Shown: piece after piece, positions 63,971 to 64,000 of the stretch | Layout of the letters: every line of letters starts with the position of its first letter | Position numbering within the stretch: position 1 is the first letter of the stretch | From: Alphaproteobacteria bacterium | GTDB lineage: Bacteria; Pseudomonadota; Alphaproteobacteria; Micropepsales; Micropepsaceae | Reading direction: 5' to 3' | Length of the DNA: 64,000 nucleotides | Assembly: GCA_016124385.1 (NCBI GenBank) | Contig: WGNU01000002.1 | Location: 1 to 64,000 of the forward strand | Notes under the pieces: generated by a model | Seen by the model: only the letters and a program-made list of their open reading frames with translations | What the model was told of the DNA's origin: nothing | Database searches by the model: none | Made by a program: the position numbers and the translations under genes

Positions 63971-64000
63971 CAATCTTTTGCCTTCGGTCGACTACGGGAC

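Overview
The window looks like chromosomal DNA from a high-GC alphaproteobacterium, probably of Hyphomicrobiales type; this placement is inference. The evidence is a typical alphaproteobacterial 5S rRNA tail at the left edge, an Usg-family gene, nadABC next to a NadQ-type regulator gene with matching operators, and TTAA-N7-TTAA boxes like those bound by the cell-cycle regulator CtrA. Genes are dense, often overlap at start/stop (ATGA or GTGA), and use some GTG and TTG starts. I see no insertion sequence, prophage, CRISPR array or tRNA gene.

Layout. 1-216: 3' part of 5S rRNA and its terminator. 282-7627: catabolic genes (SnoaL-like protein, EthA-like Baeyer-Villiger monooxygenase, thiolase, acyl-CoA thioesterase, nitronate monooxygenase) and a two-gene aminophosphonate cassette (TIGR03364-type FAD oxidoreductase plus PhnX). 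7712-11358: TetR-controlled ABC efflux operon with a 20-bp palindromic operator. 11355-19345: Rap1a-like secreted protein, CDP-alcohol phosphatidyltransferase, ThiO-like oxidase, acyl-CoA dehydrogenase, FAD monooxygenase, HIT protein, lytic transglycosylase, DUF2336 protein and an SDR. 19346-19956: the only long non-coding stretch, strongly structured and ending in a REP-like element. 19957-26790: NAD biosynthesis (nadA-nadB-nadC), two 21-bp inverted repeats at the nadA promoter, a membrane EEP protein, and an HD hydrolase-tyrosine phosphatase-NadQ operon. 26875-31897: Lon-like protease, universal stress protein, small acidic protein, a second REP-like element and a FabH-like synthase.

32070-34955: queC-queE-queD-queF for 7-deazaguanine (queuosine precursor) synthesis, followed by a DsbA-fold isomerase. 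34952-43950: Tag glycosylase, YgfZ, two glycosyltransferases translationally coupled to a dihydroorotase, Usg, and an acrylyl-CoA-reductase-like gene coupled to an acyl/aroyl-CoA ligase with a LysE exporter. 44074-50881: small secreted protein, SDR, SRAP protease, CorC-type transporter, FKBP isomerase and a GH17-GT2 glucan synthase fusion. 50892-58350: degenerate EAL protein, Nudix hydrolase, a receiver protein with a conserved small partner, AbrB-type membrane protein, NAD kinase, MoaA and a second DUF2336 protein. 58516-63970: glycerol kinase, class II aldolase, a molybdenum hydroxylase large subunit and a TetR regulator.

The best regulatory leads are the paired NadQ-type operators, CtrA-like boxes upstream of both DUF2336 paralogues and the EEP gene, a 15-mer shared by two distant promoters, and the structured non-coding stretch at 19440-19780. 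Protein-level oddities are a QueD without its usual catalytic Cys, a dihydroorotase with Gln for the first metal His, and an EAL domain lacking metal-binding residues.
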